Source of the DNA: Chryseobacterium sp. StRB126
GTDB taxonomy: Bacteria; Bacteroidota; Bacteroidia; Flavobacteriales; Weeksellaceae
DNA length: 64,000 nt
Reading direction: 5' to 3'
Assembly: GCF_000829375.1 (NCBI RefSeq)
Contig: NZ_AP014624.1
Coordinates: 1,054,001 to 1,118,000, forward strand
Shown here: positions 61,229-64,000 of the stretch, one piece after another
How the letters are laid out: each line of letters starts with the position of its first letter
Position numbering within the stretch: position 1 is the first letter of the stretch
Position numbers and translations under genes: made by a program
Notes under the pieces: model-generated
Database searches by the model: none
Seen by the model: the letters and a program-made list of their open reading frames with translations, nothing else
What the model was told of the DNA's origin: nothing

Positions 61229-62014
61229 ATGAACACATACATTGATATTGGCATTAACCTGACCAATAAACAGTTCTATAATGAACACGAAGAAGTCATT
61301 AATCGCGCTCTGGATAATGGAGTAGATTATATGATCCTCACGGGAACAAGTATCCGCGGAAGCAAAGAATCGGCAGCAATAGCAGAAGATTATCCTGATG
61401 TTCTATTTTCAACAGCGGGAATTCATCCTCATGATGCAAAATCTTTTAATCATGAAAGTATTAATGAGCTTAGAAAATTATTGAAGCAGGATCATGTTAT
61501 TTCAGTAGGAGAATGCGGATTGGATTTTGATCGTGATTTTTCACCAAGACCTGCTCAGGAAAAATGCTATAAAGCTCAGCTGGAATTAGCAATAGAAGTG
61601 AATAAACCTCTTTTTCTCCATGAAAGATCTGCTTTTAAAAGGTTTAATGAAATAACGGATGATTATCTTTCCAAACTGCCGGAAGCCGTTGTACATTGCT
61701 TTACTGGAACATTAGACGAAGCAAAAATATATCTGGACAAAGGATTTTATCTGGGCTTTACCGGAGCCGTCAGCGATGAAAAAAGATTCAAACATTTAGA
61801 AGAAGTGATCCGATATGCCCCTCTGGACAGAATAATGATTGAAACAGACGCTCCCTTCATGCTTCCGAAGAATATGCCGAGAATGCAGAATAGACGAAAT
61901 GAACCTTCCTTTCTGCCGTATGTAGCACAGACGATTGCCCATTTGAAGAAGGTCAGTATTTCCGAAATTGCAGACGAAACTACAGAAACTGCCAGAAAAT
62001 TTTTCAGACTATAA
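61229..62014 (+). CDS. TatD-family hydrolase
   Basis: 261 aa. Metal ligands and signature blocks are visible: YIDIGINLTNKQF at the start, GIHPHDAKSF near residue 71, GECGLDFDRDFSPR near 98, KPLFLHERSAF near 130, VVHCFTGTLDEAKIYL near 155 and IETDAPFMLPKN near 205. TatD enzymes are 3'-to-5' DNA exonucleases/DNases acting in the cytoplasm. Some relatives are named TatD but differ in substrate. Confidence 0.88.
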   Translation: MNTYIDIGINLTNKQFYNEHEEVINRALDNGVDYMILTGTSIRGSKESAAIAEDYPDVLFSTAGIHPHDAKSFNHESINELRKLLKQDHVISVGECGLDFDRDFSPRPAQEKCYKAQLELAIEVNKPLFLHERSAFKRFNEITDDYLSKLPEAVVHCFTGTLDEAKIYLDKGFYLGFTGAVSDEKRFKHLEEVIRYAPLDRIMIETDAPFMLPKNMPRMQNRRNEPSFLPYVAQTIAHLKKVSISEIADETTETARKFFRL

Positions 62015-62050
62015 AAAAGAGCTCTACTGATTCAGTAAAGCTCTTTTTTT
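62013..62050. terminator. Bidirectional terminator between tatD and deoD
   Basis: AAAAAAGAGCTCTACTGA / TTCAGTAAAGCTCTTTTTT: long stem with one bulge, A tract on the left, T tract on the right. Confidence 0.8.
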
Positions 62051-62076
62051 ATAGTGTTGAAAGGTTAGACCTTTTC

Positions 62077-62787
62077 TTATAAACTCTTGATAGCAGACTC
62101 TAATGCCAATTCCATCATTGGCTTCAAAGCAGTTTCTCTTTCGTCAGCAGAAATTTTTTCATGAGTTGGGATAATGTCAGTTACCGTTAGAATCGTAGCT
62201 GCATTTTTACCTAAGTGCTTAGCATTTGCAAACAATCCGAAAGCTTCCATTTCTACCGCAGGACAGTTATATCTTGTTGCAATTTCAGGAGTGTTAGGAT
62301 CTTTTCTGTAGAAAATATCACTGCTGTGGATATTAATCGCTTTAGCATCTATAGATAATTCTTTAGCAGTTTCATTGATCGTATTGAAGATATTTCCCTG
62401 GTGAGAAAGAATGTCTTCTTCAATTCCCCATGCATATTTAGCATATGTACTTTCGCTGGCGGCATTTTCAATATTTAAAATATCAAAAAGCTTAAGGTCT
62501 GTATTGTAAGCCCCGCATGTTCCGATTCTGATGATTGTATCTACTTCATATTCTGTATATAACTCAAAAGAATAGATCCCGATACTTGGGAATCCCATTC
62601 CGCTGGCTCCTACAGTGATTTCCTTACCTTTGTAAAGACCTGTATAATAAAGGATACCTCTGGTTTTGCTTACCAGTTTTGCATTTTCTAAATAATTTTC
62701 AGCAATATACTGTGCACGAAGCGGATCCCCCGGCTGCAATACTACTTTAGCAATTTCTCCTTTTTTTGCACTGATGTGAATACTCAT
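62077..62787 (-). CDS. deoD: Purine-nucleoside phosphorylase
   Basis: 236 aa, the normal size for the hexameric form. Phosphate-site GDPLRAQYIAENYL near residue 20, VTVGASGMGFPSIGIYS-type segment near 58 (here EITVGASGMG), IRIGTCGAY near 86, and VEMEAFGLFA near 178, the Glu that contacts ribose. It cleaves purine nucleosides to base and ribose-1-phosphate. Confidence 0.94.
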   Translation of the reverse strand: MSIHISAKKGEIAKVVLQPGDPLRAQYIAENYLENAKLVSKTRGILYYTGLYKGKEITVGASGMGFPSIGIYSFELYTEYEVDTIIRIGTCGAYNTDLKLFDILNIENAASESTYAKYAWGIEEDILSHQGNIFNTINETAKELSIDAKAINIHSSDIFYRKDPNTPEIATRYNCPAVEMEAFGLFANAKHLGKNAATILTVTDIIPTHEKISADERETALKPMMELALESAIKSL

Positions 62788-62894
62788 AATTTTATTTTGA
62801 ATGGCACAAAGATAATAACTTTTATATTGATCGCATCATTGTAAAAAGTAAAATGAAGAAGCCAATTTATAAGAATGTAATAGGTAAATAATTG

Positions 62895-63151
62895 TATATA
62901 ACCTGAGTTCGGGATAAGACATTTCTGTTTTTAGGAAGGAAGTAAGGAAGGAAGCCTTGAGCTGGGAGAGGGAAGTGAGTTGAGTTTAAAAAAACACTTA
63001 CAACCCTGTAATGTATTATTCCTTTAAAGACTACTTCATCAAATTTTACGGCAACGTCAGAAATTGTAGCTCCGAGAGTAACTTCCAGCCTCACTCTTCC
63101 AGCTTCCAGCCTATTATCCTTAATTTTATGATCCCGAACTCGGGTTATATA
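62895..63151. mobile_element. MITE-like element with 21-bp terminal inverted repeats
   Basis: Left end TATATAACCTGAGTTCGGGAT (62895-62915) and right end ATCCCGAACTCGGGTTATATA (63131-63151) are inverted with one mismatch. The 257-bp unit has no gene of its own; a 75-codon frame inside is not credible. It carries an inverted GGCTGGAAG repeat at 63080-63115. No target-site duplication is clear. The rest of 62788-63340 is AT-rich with no gene. Confidence 0.6.
63080..63115 (-). repeat. GGCTGGAAG repeat, copy 3 (inverted)
   Basis: The minus strand reads AATAGGCTGGAAGCTGGAAG and continues AGTGAGGCTGGAAGTT, matching copies at 60801 and 61051. It is nested in the MITE-like element. Confidence 0.6.
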
Positions 63152-63340
63152 AGTATTTTGTTTATTGCTGTCTACCCCGAGGCTTAAGATCTTTGTTTTT
63201 TAGTCTGTCTCAAAAAAACTCCTTGGCAAGATGAAAAATAAAACAGGTAAATACAGAACAAAGATAGAATAACAGAGAGCGGATATGCCATCGTTATCCA
63301 GGCTATTTTTGCAGCGTTACTTATATTAAATTTTTAAAAG

Positions 63341-63730
63341 ATGAAAATAGAACATATTGCTTTTTGGGTAAAAGATCTTGAGAAAACCAGAGCATTTTAC
63401 CAGAAATACTTTGGAGCTGTTTCCAATGAAAAATATGAGAATCCGATCAAAGATTTTCAATCTTATTTTCTCAGCTTCGAGAATGGTTGCCGCCTTGAAA
63501 TCATGACCCGACCAGATATTTCAGAAAGTGGAAATTCCTACGAATCCCAACAGTTCGGGATCATTCATTTTGCCTTCTCCACAGGAAGTAAGGAAAAAGT
63601 AAATGAACTTACAGAAATCTTAAGAAAAGATGGCTATACCATTGCCGCTGAACCCAGAACAACCGGTGATGGGTATTATGAAAGCGTTATCCTCGATCCG
63701 GAAAACAACATCATTGAAATAGTAGCCTAA
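63341..63730 (+). CDS. VOC-family (glyoxalase/bleomycin-resistance-like) protein
   Basis: 129 aa. A single VOC module with metal-ligand positions KIEHIAFWVKDL (His4), FENGCRLEIMTR (Glu near 54), FGIIHFAFSTG (His near 76) and VILDPENNIIEIV (Glu near 127). Residues EKTRAFYQKYFGAV are typical of the fold. The exact reaction is unknown; relatives include lyases and dioxygenase-like proteins. Confidence 0.85.
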   Translation: MKIEHIAFWVKDLEKTRAFYQKYFGAVSNEKYENPIKDFQSYFLSFENGCRLEIMTRPDISESGNSYESQQFGIIHFAFSTGSKEKVNELTEILRKDGYTIAAEPRTTGDGYYESVILDPENNIIEIVA

Positions 63731-63732
63731 TT

Positions 63733-63774
63733 CGTCATTGCGAGGAGCGCCAGCGACGAAGCAATCTCTTTTTT
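63733..63774. repeat. REP-like palindromic element
   Basis: CGTCATTGCGAGGAGCGCCA followed by GCGACGAAGCAATCTCTTTTTT. The core can form a hairpin (GCGAGGAGCGCC region) and such GTCATTGCGAG...GAAGCAATCTC units are spread over many bacterial genomes. It sits just after the VOC gene. Confidence 0.6.
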
Positions 63775-63900
63775 TGCCACTATGCGCGAATTATTTTATT
63801 CATGCATTAGTGGCTTTTTATTAGTAATTTTAGCAGCATATAATTTTATTGCAGATAAAATCCTAGCGCCTTAAAAACATGTAGAAAGGAAAGAAAATTA

Positions 63901-63932
63901 GTGTCTTAGTGTCTTAGCGTCTTAGCGTCTTC
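63901..63932. repeat. Four tandem octamers GNGTCTTA
   Basis: GTGTCTTA GTGTCTTA GCGTCTTA GCGTCTTC, in the gene-free end of the window. Flanking words CATTAGTGGCTTTTTATTAG (63804) and GTGCATTCGTGGCC (63974) look like further dispersed-repeat text. Confidence 0.55.
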
Positions 63933-64000
63933 CAACATAAAAACATTTTTCACAATCCTTCCAAAGTAAAATTAGTGCATTCGTGGCCAATAAAACCACA

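Noticed and set aside
62867..63094. 75-codon minus-strand frame
   Set aside because: It falls inside the MITE-like repeat and crosses its left terminal repeat; no credible protein pattern.

Overview
The window reads as chromosome of a Chryseobacterium-like member of the Flavobacteriia (Bacteroidota). Supports: low-GC coding sequence, TAnnTTTG promoter boxes and few Shine-Dalgarno sites, T9SS C-terminal sorting domains on two secreted proteins, many SPII lipoproteins, a 14-gene nuo operon with a very short NuoG, and interspersed intergenic repeat families of the kind common in this genus. The genus call is inference from gene content, not from a marker-gene comparison.

Layout. 1-2773 (-): 3'-truncated metallophosphoesterase lipoprotein. 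2800-4915 (+): an HD plus PycTM-type membrane protein and a bestrophin-family channel. 4926-7238 (-): GAF protein. 7460-10314 (-): four small envelope genes, three of them lipoproteins. 10456-24923 (-): nuoA to nuoN, complex I, with an outer-membrane barrel gene embedded between nuoF and nuoG and low-complexity AGATTTTA-like spacers. 25046-37763: mostly minus-strand housekeeping genes (GNAT, YigZ, RibD, DUF349, AroE, LolE-like permease, RbfA), two T9SS cargo proteins, a plus-strand zinc peptidase, and two tiny double-glycine leader peptides at 30104-30496. 37857-38391 (+): methylmalonyl-CoA epimerase and a CAT-anticodon tRNA.

38364-50703 is a 12.3 kb integrated genetic element bounded by 30-bp direct repeats of the tRNA 3' end. 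It carries a tyrosine recombinase, an SF2 helicase-like protein, a Sak4-like ATPase, a DUF3871 protein, a RadC-type JAB protein, an XRE regulator, small cargo genes and a two-gene N6-adenine methylase module that looks like defence cargo. No relaxase, conjugation, capsid or packaging gene is visible, so it looks like a non-autonomous or satellite-type island. Two copies of a 46-bp palindrome (14-bp arms, 18-bp AT-rich centre) lie in its replication region, and its right end holds a whole tRNA-shaped decoy with a GAT anticodon.

51112-64000: DUF5694 protein, PhoD-type phosphatase, a probable frameshifted pseudogene, CPA1 antiporter, MBL-fold hydrolase, two lipoproteins (one with a caspase-like His/Cys arrangement), a DUF434 gene with a partner, TatD, DeoD and a VOC protein, separated by several families of dispersed repeats including a MITE-like element at 62895-63151.
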